Shown: positions 41,798 through 50,185 of the stretch, piece after piece
Numbering within the stretch: position 1 is the first letter of the stretch
How the letters are laid out: each line of letters begins with the position of its first letter
Assembly: GCF_016862215.1 (NCBI RefSeq)
Contig: NZ_BOMN01000147.1
Coordinates: forward strand, 1 to 63,685
Direction of reading: 5' to 3'
From: Winogradskya humida
GTDB lineage: Bacteria > Actinomycetota > Actinomycetes > Mycobacteriales > Micromonosporaceae
DNA: 63,685 nucleotides
The notes under the pieces: generated by a model
Databases searched by the model: none
What the model saw: only the letters and a program-made list of their open reading frames with translations
What the model was told of the DNA's origin: nothing
Program-made: the position numbers and the translations under genes

Positions 41798-42703
41798 TTA
41801 ACCGAAGCTCTCACCGAACGCTGTGTCCAGCGGCTTTCCGGTCAGCGGCGCGACGAACAGGTCTTTGAGGAACAGGTCAGCGGCATGGACCGGGTTGAGC
41901 CCCGATTCCTTGCGGGCAAGGGCCTGCGACAAGCCGCCGAGTTTCGTGGCGGCGCGGACGACGCCGGCCGGCAGAGGCCGGACCCGGCGGCTGTGCCCGG
42001 TTGCCGCGGCGATCCGCGCGATCATGTCGTGCCAGGTGAGATTCTCGTCCGCCACGGGAATGTCCGCGCCGCTCGCCTTCTCGACCGCGTCAGCGGCGAA
42101 CTCGGCGACGCTGCGCGCGGACACCACGGCGGTCCCGCCGGCCGGTGCGACCAGCGGTGCGCGGGACCTCGCCCACCGGTCCAGCTGCCCGACCCAGTTG
42201 GGCAACCGGTCCCCGGCCCGCCCGACGACGAAAGGCAACTCCAGCACGGCAACGGGCAGCTCAGGCCCGGCTGCCACGCGAGCTTCCCGCGCCTGCTCCA
42301 CCCGGCACCGTACGTACATGTGTCTGCCCGCGAGATCCCACTCAGGCCGCACCCGCTGGAAGTACGTGTAGTACGAGCCCATGATGACCCCGCCGCTCAG
42401 CCCCTCGTCACGGGCCGCCGCGAACAGCCGTACCAGGGGATCCACGAGGTTGCTCCGGAAAGCCGGATAGATCGGCTTGGGCAGCGCCTGCTGCTCATCG
42501 GTTCGCGCGGCGTAAACCACAGCGTCGTGCCCCTGAAGCACTTCCCGCAGCTCACGCTGCGTGGCAACTTCACAATCCAGGACCCGATCAACCCCATCCC
42601 GCACCGTACGCGCGACGCTGGTCACCCCGTGCCCCCGCTCGCGGAGCACGTCCACCACATGCGCGCCGATCAGCCCGCTCCCACCCACCACAAGAATCCG
42701 CAC
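41798..42703 (-). CDS. NAD(P)-binding epimerase/NmrA-like protein
   Basis: 301 aa from GTG 42703 (GGAGG seven bases upstream). Rossmann motif VVGGSGLIGAHVVDVL at the start, VVYAARTDEQQ in the middle, GSYYTYFQRVRPEW in the position of the SDR tyrosine region, and ELPFVVGRAGDRLPNW. This is an extended or atypical SDR. Substrate unknown. It ends about 125 bp from the subtilase start and begins 33 bp after the SprT-like gene stop, so cotranscription with that gene is possible. Confidence 0.8.
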   Translation of the reverse strand: MRILVVGGSGLIGAHVVDVLRERGHGVTSVARTVRDGVDRVLDCEVATQRELREVLQGHDAVVYAARTDEQQALPKPIYPAFRSNLVDPLVRLFAAARDEGLSGGVIMGSYYTYFQRVRPEWDLAGRHMYVRCRVEQAREARVAAGPELPVAVLELPFVVGRAGDRLPNWVGQLDRWARSRAPLVAPAGGTAVVSARSVAEFAADAVEKASGADIPVADENLTWHDMIARIAAATGHSRRVRPLPAGVVRAATKLGGLSQALARKESGLNPVHAADLFLKDLFVAPLTGKPLDTAFGESFG

Positions 42704-42735
42704 GCCGCATCCTCCACGGTGGAGCATGCCGCTTG

Positions 42736-43467
42736 TCAAGAAGCGCGGACGACCGCGGTGAAGGCGACGCTGAGCATGCCTGCCCGGGTGTTGACGTGGT
42801 AGCGGCTGCGGCCTCGTTTGACGATCGTGCCGGTGAGGTCGGCGTACTTGCCGGTGCTGGTGAGGCGGACCCGGTCGCCGACGCGGAGCTGGGCGGGGAT
42901 CGGCGCGGGGGCGGAGCGGGCGGCCTGGATGCGGGACAGTTCGGCGTCGTAGCGGGGGTCCATGTCCGCTGGTTCGCCGCGGTAGGTCCAGGTGTACAGC
43001 GCGGCGACCGTGAATACGCGGGAGCAGTGGGTGCAGGATTTGACGCGGATCGGGCGGCGGTGGGCCGTGGTGCGGTGACCTGCCGCACAGGTGCCCACCC
43101 AGGGGCCCTCGACCTGGGGTGCGTCGGCGGGCATGCACCTTTTGCCGGAGCAGCCGATGCGTTTGGCGGTGGTCTGCCAGACGCGGTCGTGGCCGTGGCG
43201 GGGGCCGACGAGGGCGTGGGCGATCTCGTGCAGCACCGTCTCGGTGACCTGGTCCTCGGAGTAGAGGCGCATGAGGGTGCGGGACAGGCTGATCTCCTGG
43301 CGGCCCGAGTGGCACGAGCCGGCCCGGGTCTTGGCGTTGTCGAACACCAGCCGCCATCCCGGGAGCCTGTGCTGGGCCATCAGGCCCGCTGCCAGCTCCC
43401 GTGCTTCCGTGAGATCCAACCCCGTGCTCCCCGTCGTCCCGCCTGTCCGCCGGCTCCATCGTGCCAC
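42736..43467 (-). CDS. SprT-like zinc metallopeptidase-domain protein
   Basis: 243 aa, GTG start. The zinc motif HEIAHALVGPRHGHDRVW (HExxH with a later His) defines the SprT-like domain. A Cys cluster follows (CSGKRCM, then C...C around residue 150), giving a zinc ribbon as in eukaryotic Spartan-like proteins. The C-terminal third (VGDRVRLTSTGKYADLTGTIVKRGRSRYHV) resembles a small KOW/SH3-like barrel. In eukaryotes SprT proteins cut DNA-crosslinked proteins; bacterial copies are not well characterised. It lies 10 bp after the glycosidase stop. Confidence 0.85.
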   Translation of the reverse strand: MARWSRRTGGTTGSTGLDLTEARELAAGLMAQHRLPGWRLVFDNAKTRAGSCHSGRQEISLSRTLMRLYSEDQVTETVLHEIAHALVGPRHGHDRVWQTTAKRIGCSGKRCMPADAPQVEGPWVGTCAAGHRTTAHRRPIRVKSCTHCSRVFTVAALYTWTYRGEPADMDPRYDAELSRIQAARSAPAPIPAQLRVGDRVRLTSTGKYADLTGTIVKRGRSRYHVNTRAGMLSVAFTAVVRAS

Positions 43468-43477
43468 GGACCAGCTT

Positions 43478-45151
43478 CTACCCTGTGTACGCCTCCAGCG
43501 CGCTCACCTGCCCGGCCGGCCACCCGGTGTTCGCGGTGACGGTGACCCGCAGGTAGCGCACCGGCACCGGGCTGACCGGGATCGTGACGCTGTTCGCTCC
43601 GGAGGGGGCGAAGGTGTACCCGGCCGCGGCGGCCAGCGTGGTGAAGCCGGAGCCGTCGGTGCTGCCATGCACCGAGAGCGTCTGGGTGCGGGCACCCCAG
43701 GACGCGGGGAGACGCAGGACGATCCGGTTGAGCGTCACCGCCGTTCCCAGGTCGGTCTGGAGCCACTGGGGGAAGGCGTTGTTGCTGCTCTCCCAGTAGG
43801 TGTCCGGGTCGGCGTCGGTGGCGTTGACGCTGCTGTAGCCCTGGGTGTGGCTGCTCTCCGAGGTCGGCCGGCCCCGGGCGAGGTCCGTGGTCACGGGCGG
43901 CGGGGTCGTGAGGGCAGGCTGCGTCGGGCGTACATCGGTCAGGGGGATCTGGCCTTTGAGCATTTTGCCGCCGTCGGTGGTGATGCGCAGGTAGTAGTCG
44001 GCCGAGCAGGCTGTGCCGTCCTCGTCGAGCGCGCGGATGCCGCTGCCGGCCGGCACGAACGCCGCGGTCTCGGCTGTCTTGGCGATCTGGTTGCCCTCGT
44101 TGAACTCGTCGAACATCGACACGTAGAGGCCCTGGGAGCCGAGCCGGATCATGTTGTAGAGGCTGCGCCAGTAGTAGTCGCCGTGCCGCCGGTCGCCCCA
44201 CTGCAGGTCGCCGGGGAGCACACAGGGCAGGTAGTCGATGCCGTGGGCCTGGCAGTCCTGATAGTCACCCACATTCGCGTTCGCGTAGTACGAGTCGAGG
44301 TCGGCGGTGGTCCGGGCGCGGCCGACCATCCAGGGCGAGATCGCGTGGAAGGCGTGGTACGCGTCGGTGAACCCGGGCCGCGAGTCGTTGATGCCCTGTC
44401 GCCACCAGGTCGGCACGCCGCCGATGAGGTAGACGTCCTGCGCCTTGAACCAGGTGATCACGTCGAGGGCCTGCGCGGGGGTGAACGGGCGGGCGTCGTC
44501 GGCGAACCCGAAGCCCCACACGCACACGACCGGCTTGCCGTTCTGCCTCGCGTAGGCCGGTGACGCGGTCAGGGCGGACATCTTCGCCGACCAGTCCGCC
44601 TTGAGCTCGGACTGCATGGCCGTCCAGCCCGTCACGTCGTACATCACATAGAACTTGCGACCGGTGGCCTCGGCCGCCGCACGGACCTTGGCCGCCATGG
44701 CGTCGCGGGTCGGGCCCTCGTCGCCGGTGGGGTTGAAGCGCTGCAGGGCGGCGGTGTCGATGCCATAGGTGCGCATCCAGCCGAAATGCGTGTTCACGGT
44801 CTGCGCGTCGTAGGACGAGAACAGCTGCGCGGGCTGTCCGTTGCCCAGATTCGCGTACGCGGTGGGGTAGGCGTGGTCGAACTCGCGCACGTCCGGCCAG
44901 GACTCGATCGTGGTGTTGGCGGGCGACGGGGGCTGGAAGCGGTCGCGGCTCCAGTGCCACCAGCCGCCGATCGGGGCGCCGTCGCCGGGGCAGGCGAACC
45001 ACCCCTGGTACCCGACGGTGATCTTGCCGACGACATCGCCGGGCGGGCTCGCCGCTGCCGGGGCCTCAGCGGGCCTTTCGCCTTGTTTGAGCTGCAGGGG
45101 GAGGGCCGTGGCAGCGGCTGAGGACAGCAGGTTACGGCGGGAGAGGGGCAT
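43478..45151 (-). CDS. Tat-exported GH71/99-like glycoside hydrolase with C-terminal F5/8C (CBM32-like) domain
   Basis: 557 aa from ATG 45151 (GGAG, 5-base spacer). The N-terminus MPLSRRNLLSSAAATALPL is a twin-arginine signal. The catalytic part (about 55-400) contains KITVGYQGWFACPGDGAPIGGWWHWSRD, YDVTGWTAMQ, VCVWGFGF and SMFDEFNEGNQIAK, the pattern of the GH71/GH99-like group; the FDEFNEGN motif probably holds acidic catalytic residues. The C-terminus (about 430-557) is a discoidin fold: GRPTSESSHTQGYSSVNATDADPDTYWES, then RYLRVTVTANTG. It probably attacks a plant or fungal polysaccharide outside the cell. Confidence 0.85.
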   Translation of the reverse strand: MPLSRRNLLSSAAATALPLQLKQGERPAEAPAAASPPGDVVGKITVGYQGWFACPGDGAPIGGWWHWSRDRFQPPSPANTTIESWPDVREFDHAYPTAYANLGNGQPAQLFSSYDAQTVNTHFGWMRTYGIDTAALQRFNPTGDEGPTRDAMAAKVRAAAEATGRKFYVMYDVTGWTAMQSELKADWSAKMSALTASPAYARQNGKPVVCVWGFGFADDARPFTPAQALDVITWFKAQDVYLIGGVPTWWRQGINDSRPGFTDAYHAFHAISPWMVGRARTTADLDSYYANANVGDYQDCQAHGIDYLPCVLPGDLQWGDRRHGDYYWRSLYNMIRLGSQGLYVSMFDEFNEGNQIAKTAETAAFVPAGSGIRALDEDGTACSADYYLRITTDGGKMLKGQIPLTDVRPTQPALTTPPPVTTDLARGRPTSESSHTQGYSSVNATDADPDTYWESSNNAFPQWLQTDLGTAVTLNRIVLRLPASWGARTQTLSVHGSTDGSGFTTLAAAAGYTFAPSGANSVTIPVSPVPVRYLRVTVTANTGWPAGQVSALEAYTG

Positions 45152-45233
45152 GGGGTCTCCTGGGTGATCCGGGGGAGGGGAGTGACCGGATCGATCGCCA
45201 TCGTGACAACGCCCGACACTTTGATGCAATAGT

Positions 45234-45264
45234 TTGACTTAGATCTGAAACAACGCGGTAATCT
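45234..45264 (+). promoter_or_regulatory. Weak candidate promoter of the aldo/keto reductase
   Basis: TTGACT and TAATCT separated by 19 bp in the only AT-rich stretch of the 169-bp divergent intergenic region, 57 bp before the GTG start. The spacing is longer than ideal. The glycosidase promoter should lie in the same region on the other strand but I see no clear consensus. Confidence 0.25.
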
Positions 45265-45320
45265 GGCAGCAAGAACAGGACGACCGCCGGAGCCCGGTCG
45301 GGCGCTGGCATGATCGGGGG

Positions 45321-46169
45321 GTGACTACGACCATCGAACTCGGCGGCAGGACCGTCAATCGGCTCGGGTACGGCGCCATGCGCATCGTCGGCGACGGGGT
45401 GTGGGGGCCGCCCAGGGATCATGACGCGGCGATCCGGGTGCTGCGTCGCTCGGTGGAGCTGGGCGTGACGTTCATCGACACCGCGGACTCGTACGGTCCG
45501 TTCTATTCCGAAGATCTCATCCGCGAGGCCCTGCACGACGGCAGCGGGTACGGCGACGTCGTCATCGCGACCAAGGGCGGCTTCACGCGTACGGGTCCGA
45601 ACCGGTGGACGGCGGTGGGGCGGGCTGCGTACCTGCGGCAGTGCATCCTGATGTCGTTGCGGCGGCTCGGGGTCGAGCGGATCGACCTGTGGCAGCTGCA
45701 CCGCATCGACCCCGAGACGCCGCGCGAGGAGCAGTTCGGCGAGATCAAGGCGTTCGTCGACGAGGGGCTGGCCGGCCAGATCGGGCTCTCCGAGGTCAGC
45801 GTCGAGGACGTTCAGGCAGCTCAGGCCGCCGGTCTGCGGATCGCGTCGGTGCAGAACCGCTACAACCTGGGCGACCGCCGGGCCGAGGAACTGCTCGATT
45901 TCTGTACGCGCGAGAGCATCGCGTTCATCCCCTGGGCCCCGGTCGACGCGGGCACCCTCGCCCGGCCCGGCGGCCCGCTCGAGGACGTCGCGAAGCAGCA
46001 CGGCGGCGCCTCCACGTCCCAGCTCGCGCTCGCCTGGCTGCTGCGTCGCTCGCCGATCATGGTGCCGATCCCGGGTACGTCGTCCGTCGCCCACCTGGAG
46101 GACAACATGGGCGCCGAGGGCATCGAGCTCACCGACGCGGAGTTCCAGCTGCTCTCCGACGCCGCCTGA
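45321..46169 (+). CDS. Aldo/keto reductase
   Basis: 282 aa, GTG start. The TIM-barrel AKR pattern is clear: RLGYGAMRIVG, FIDTADSYGPFYSEDLIREAL (Asp and Tyr of the tetrad), VVIATKGGFT (Lys), LWQLHRIDP (His), SVQNRYNLG, and a C-terminal VPIPGTSSVAHLEDNM cofactor loop. It belongs with YajO/pyridoxal-reductase-like NADPH enzymes. It is monocistronic; its stop lies inside the first unit of a tandem repeat. Confidence 0.92.
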   Translation: MTTTIELGGRTVNRLGYGAMRIVGDGVWGPPRDHDAAIRVLRRSVELGVTFIDTADSYGPFYSEDLIREALHDGSGYGDVVIATKGGFTRTGPNRWTAVGRAAYLRQCILMSLRRLGVERIDLWQLHRIDPETPREEQFGEIKAFVDEGLAGQIGLSEVSVEDVQAAQAAGLRIASVQNRYNLGDRRAEELLDFCTRESIAFIPWAPVDAGTLARPGGPLEDVAKQHGGASTSQLALAWLLRRSPIMVPIPGTSSVAHLEDNMGAEGIELTDAEFQLLSDAA

Positions 46170-46261
46170 CCGCTCCGGGTCTCAGTTGTTCTCGGCCACT
46201 GCCTGACCCACGCCGGGTGTCAGTCGCTCTCGGCCACTGCCTGACCCGCTCCGGGTTTTAG
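46165..46261. repeat. 37/38-bp tandem repeat starting at the aldo/keto reductase stop
   Basis: Units of 37 bp (46165-46201), 38 bp (46202-46239) and a partial third (46240-46261). The shared text is CCTGACC, CCGGGT, CAG and CTCGGCCACTG. Each unit can fold on itself (CTGAC with GTCAG), so the array resembles two or three terminators in series. The first unit includes the TGA stop. The broken quinone reductase begins exactly at its right end. Confidence 0.75.
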
Positions 46262-47103
46262 CCGCGGAGCCCGGCGCGGGACAGCTCCGGGTGCGCGTGC
46301 GCTACGCCGGGGTCGGCCCGACCGACCTCGCCATCCGGGCCGGGCACCTCGACGCCGTGTTCCCGGCTCCGTCCGGGACCGTGCTCGGCTTCGAGGCCGC
46401 CGGGGTCGTCGACGCCGTGGGCGCGGGCGTGACCGGTGTCGGTGCCGGCGACGAGGTGGCGGTGTTCCTGCCTCGCCTCGGGGGTTACGCCGAGCTGGTC
46501 CTCGCCGACCACTGGGCGCGCAAACCCGAGTCGGTCGCCTGGACCGACGCGGCTGCCGTTCCCGCGTCGGGGGAGGCAGCGGTGCGCGTGCTGGGGCAGC
46601 TCGGGGTGACCTCCGGGTAGACGCTGGTCCTGCTCGGCGGTGCGGGCTCGGTCGGCCGGATCGCCATCCAGCTGGCCGTGGCCCGCGGTGTCACCGTCGT
46701 TGCCGCGGTCCGCGCCGGCGACTTCGCTGCCGTGCGTGAGCTGGGCGCGGTGCCGGTCGACTATGCCCAGCCGCTGGTGGACGCCGTGGGCGCGGTCACC
46801 GCGCGGGTCGACGCCGTGTTCGACGCCTTGGGGCGCAGCGACCTGGCCGCCGCGGTCAAGCTCGCCGGTGGCGCCGAGCGGGTCATCACCCTCTCCGACC
46901 CGCGCGGCCCGCAGCTGGGCGTGACGCTGTCCAACGTGGTCCCTTCGGGGGTCGCGGCCGCGCTGGCCGAGGTGCTGGGGCTGCTGGGCGCGGGTGCGCT
47001 CACGTTGCAGCCGCAGACCGTGCTGCCGCTGGCCGACGCCGCCGTCGCGCACGCCCGCCTGGAGAGGGGCGAGCTGCGCACCAAGGTTCTGCTGGAGATC
47101 TGA
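46262..47103 (+). pseudogene. Quinone oxidoreductase with 5' deletion and a nonsense codon
   Basis: In one continuous frame: AEPGAGQLRVRVRYAGVGPTD, FEAAGVVDAVG, GDEVAVFLPRLGGYAELV, then a TAG at 46618-46620, then TLVLLGGAGSVGRIAIQLA, and an end matching the MDR family. The TAG stands where the family has Glu (GET), so a single G-to-T change (GAG to TAG) explains it. The first 25 or so residues are missing at the tandem repeat boundary. Codon use and frame remain intact otherwise, so decay is recent. Confidence 0.85.
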
Positions 47104-47170
47104 CCGGCCGCCCGTCTAGGCTCGGGTCGCGGGCCTCGGCCCTCGGGTCCTCGGGGGAGGGGCGTGGCGG

Positions 47171-49945
47171 GTGGGTGCTGTGGTTCGGCGCGTCCGGGCG
47201 TACGCGGGGCACATCGGGTTGCTGGCCGTGCTCGCGTTCATGGCGGCGCTGCTGATCGGCGGCCTGCCGCGGCTGGCCAACCACTACACCGACCAGGGCC
47301 TGCACGGCGATCTGGCGCGGCTGCCCTGGCAGACCGCAGACTTGATGTACGCCGCCCGCCCGGCGCTCGTCGACACGCTCGAACCCCGCGCCGGCGACGG
47401 GGAGCTGGCCCGGATCGGGGCGGGAATGCCGGCGCCGATCCCGCAGCTGACCGAGGGGCGCTGGTTCACCGCCGATGTGGACGTGCCCGGGGTTGGCCTG
47501 TCCGGCGCGGCGCCGTACGACGGGTTCTGCAAGCCGTCGCTGCGGGTGCGGTACCAGAGCGGCGCCGCGGACGCCGTGCGCGTGATCGACGGCCGGTTGC
47601 CCGCGTCCACGACGGTGACCGAGACGATGGTCTCCGTGGAGTCGGCCCGGCTGGCGGGGCTGCGGGTCGGCTCGACGGTGCTCGCGTCGGGAGCGGGCGG
47701 GGCGCCGGCCACCGTACGCGTGGTCGGCGTCTTCGAACCCCGCGATCCGGCCGCGCCGTTCTGGGCCGGGCACGAACCCGAGCGGCTCATCTGCCCCGAG
47801 CCCGAGAACGACCGCATGACCTGGCACGCCACCATCCTCACCGACGTGCCGGGGGTGACGCTGGCGGGACGGACCACGGGCCTGCTCGCGTACCAGTGGC
47901 GTTACCGGCTCGCCACCCGGGACCTGAGCGCCTCCGGGGTCGACCCGCTGGTCACCGCCGTGGTGAACGCGCGCCGCAGCCCGCCGCGGGAGAACGTGCT
48001 CCTCCGGACGGGGGTGGATGCCGCTCTCGGCGGGTTCACGGAGCGGGAGCGTGCCGCCGGGGCTACCGGGTCGGTCGCCCGGACGGGCCTGCTGGCCACG
48101 ACGCTCGGGCTGCTCGTGCTCGCCGCGACCGTGATGGCCGGGCGGCGCCGGGAGGAATCCGCGCTGCTGGGAGCCCGTGGCGCCGCCGGGTGGACGATCG
48201 CGGTGCGGGTTCTCGCGGAGCTCGCCCTCGTGGTGCCCGCGGCGGTCCTGGCCGGGTGGTACGCGTCGACATGGCTTCCCGGGCGGGCCGGCACCGACGG
48301 GCCTCTACTCCTCGCCGTGCTGGCCGTCGCGTTCGGAGTTCCCGCCGTATGCGTGGCCGCGCAGACCGGAGTCCCGTGGGCCGGGGCCGGGGCCGGGTCT
48401 GGGGCTGGGGCTCGGGCCGGGGCTGGGGCTGGGCCCGGGCTTGGTGCCGGGAGGGCTGGGGCTGCGGGGTCTGGGTTTGCGGGGTTTGGGATTTCGGGTT
48501 CTGGGGCCGCACTGCCCGGGGCGGCGTGGGTGGCGGTGCGGGTGTTTGTGGTGGGGCTGGCCGCGCTGGGGGTGGTGTTGCTGCGGCGGCGGGGGTTGCC
48601 TCAGGAGGGGGATCCGTTCCTGGCTGTCGTGCCGGTGCTGCTGGGTGCGGCGGTGGCGTTGGTCGTGGTTCAGGTGTTGCCGGGGGTGCTGCGGGTGGCG
48701 GGGCGGTTGTCCGGGCGTACCCGTGGGATTGTGGTGTTTCTGGGTCTTGCTCGTGCCGGGCGTGCGGCGTCGCTGTCGGTGGGGCCCGTCGCCGTGCTGA
48801 TCGTCGCGACCGCGACCGGGGTGTTCACCGCCGCTGTGAACGCGACGATCGGCGATGCCCGGGACAGGGCCACCGATCAGAGCGTCGCGGCGGACGCGGA
48901 GGTGACCGGGTTCTCGTTCGCGCCCGGCACCGAGCGCCGGCTGACCGCGGTGCCCGGCGTCGACGCGGCCGTGCCGATGCTGCTGTATTCCGGCGCGCCC
49001 ATCATCGCAGCCTCCGGCCGCACGTTGCAGGCCCAGCAACTGGTCGTCGACGGTGCCGCAGCCGACCAGGTCCTGCGCGGCGGCGGGCACCTGCCCGCGG
49101 CGCTGTCCGCCGGACCCGGTGCAGACTCGATCCCCGCAGTGGTCTCCCCAGACGTCGCCGCCGAGGTAGGCCCAGGTGGTGTCATCCAGGTCCAGGCCCG
49201 ACGGTACGCCTTCCACGTCGCCGCCGTCGTCCCGTCCCTCCCCGGCCTCGACGTCGGCACCCGTCGCTTCGTCGCCCTGTCCTGGCAGGCCGTCCCCGCC
49301 CCGGACCACTCACCCCTGATCCCGACGCGCTACCTCATCCGCGGCACGGGCTTCGCGACGGAGGCGTTGCGCGTGGCGGCCGACGCCGGTCAGCGTGAGT
49401 ACTACCTGGGCGTGCTGCAACGGCAGAGCGACGCCCGCATCACGTCGATCTCCGACACACAGCTGCCCCGCCGGGCCACGGTGACGACGTGGCAGCAACA
49501 TCGCAGTGCGCTCGAGGACACCAGCGTCAATGGCGTGCTCACGTTCGTGTTCGTCGCCGGCGCCGCAGGATCGGCGGTGCTGGCCCTGCTCGCGGTGGGT
49601 CTCCAGGTGCTCGCCGGCGCACCCGCCCGCGGCCTGGCGCTGTCCCGCCTGCGCACCCTCGGCCTGTCCGGTCGCCAAGGCCGCGCAGTCCTGTGCGTCG
49701 ACCTGCTGCCGTCGATGGCCGCCGCGTTCGTCGCGGGCGCGGCCATGGGCTGGCTGCTGCCCGTGCTGATCGGCCCGGCCCTCGGCCTCGACGCGTTCAC
49801 CGCTGGAATGCCGGCGCGCGCCAGCGCTGATCTGTCGCTGCTGGCCCAGACGTTCGGGCTGCTCACCGCAGGAATGCTCGTCGCGGTATCGGTAGAGACC
49901 CTGGCACACCGCCGAATGCGGCTCGGCAGCCTGCTCCGCCTCTGA
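47171..49945 (+). CDS. Large FtsX-type ABC transporter permease
   Basis: 924 aa, GTG start. One helix at the N-terminus (about 12-32), a large extracytoplasmic domain (about 35-290), a block of helices (about 300-520), a second extracytoplasmic domain (about 590-780), and closing helices (about 795-910). This is the two-FtsX-domain (MacB/LolCE-like) layout. Residues about 400-440 are an Ala/Gly-rich low-complexity insert. No ATPase lies beside it; such permeases normally need one. Export or cell-surface remodelling is inferred. Confidence 0.8.
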   Translation: MGAVVRRVRAYAGHIGLLAVLAFMAALLIGGLPRLANHYTDQGLHGDLARLPWQTADLMYAARPALVDTLEPRAGDGELARIGAGMPAPIPQLTEGRWFTADVDVPGVGLSGAAPYDGFCKPSLRVRYQSGAADAVRVIDGRLPASTTVTETMVSVESARLAGLRVGSTVLASGAGGAPATVRVVGVFEPRDPAAPFWAGHEPERLICPEPENDRMTWHATILTDVPGVTLAGRTTGLLAYQWRYRLATRDLSASGVDPLVTAVVNARRSPPRENVLLRTGVDAALGGFTERERAAGATGSVARTGLLATTLGLLVLAATVMAGRRREESALLGARGAAGWTIAVRVLAELALVVPAAVLAGWYASTWLPGRAGTDGPLLLAVLAVAFGVPAVCVAAQTGVPWAGAGAGSGAGARAGAGAGPGLGAGRAGAAGSGFAGFGISGSGAALPGAAWVAVRVFVVGLAALGVVLLRRRGLPQEGDPFLAVVPVLLGAAVALVVVQVLPGVLRVAGRLSGRTRGIVVFLGLARAGRAASLSVGPVAVLIVATATGVFTAAVNATIGDARDRATDQSVAADAEVTGFSFAPGTERRLTAVPGVDAAVPMLLYSGAPIIAASGRTLQAQQLVVDGAAADQVLRGGGHLPAALSAGPGADSIPAVVSPDVAAEVGPGGVIQVQARRYAFHVAAVVPSLPGLDVGTRRFVALSWQAVPAPDHSPLIPTRYLIRGTGFATEALRVAADAGQREYYLGVLQRQSDARITSISDTQLPRRATVTTWQQHRSALEDTSVNGVLTFVFVAGAAGSAVLALLAVGLQVLAGAPARGLALSRLRTLGLSGRQGRAVLCVDLLPSMAAAFVAGAAMGWLLPVLIGPALGLDAFTAGMPARASADLSLLAQTFGLLTAGMLVAVSVETLAHRRMRLGSLLRL
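48375..48500 (+). repeat. GC-rich simple-sequence insert inside the FtsX-type permease
   Basis: Reiterated GGGGCC / GGGGCTGGG motifs encode a run of Ala-Gly dipeptides with occasional Arg, Ser and Pro, between two membrane helices. The frame stays open. A less ordered GGGTTTGGGATTTCGGG tail follows. Confidence 0.7.
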
Positions 49946-50072
49946 GTGCGACTCGGTCTCTGAGTGCGACTCGGTCTCTGAGCCCACCTCCGTCTCTGAG
50001 TGCGACTCGGTCTCTGAGTGCGACTCCGTCGCTGAGCCCACCGCCGCCTCCGAGCGCGACTCAGTCTGTGAG
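49941..50072. repeat. 18-bp tandem array at the FtsX-permease stop codon
   Basis: Seven 18-bp units in exact register (49941-50066) plus a partial unit. Consensus TCTGAGTGCGACTCGGTC, with a TCTGAGCCCACCTCCGTC variant in units 3 and 6. The first unit contains the stop TGA, and most later units repeat that in-frame TGA. The rest of 49946-50182 is noncoding and shows nothing else I can name. Confidence 0.85.
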
Positions 50073-50185
50073 TCCGGCGAAGCCGCTGGTGGTGGTGAGC
50101 CTTCGTGCCCTGTTCATCCCGGCGTCGCTCGCGCGGCGGCGCCGGTCCCTATTCTCCGCCAGGTCAATCAGTCACGGGAGGAATG

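Noticed and set aside
47164..49398. 744-codon ORF in another frame over the FtsX-type permease
   Set aside because: It is Arg/Gly-rich without structure, while the chosen frame has membrane helices in the proper order.
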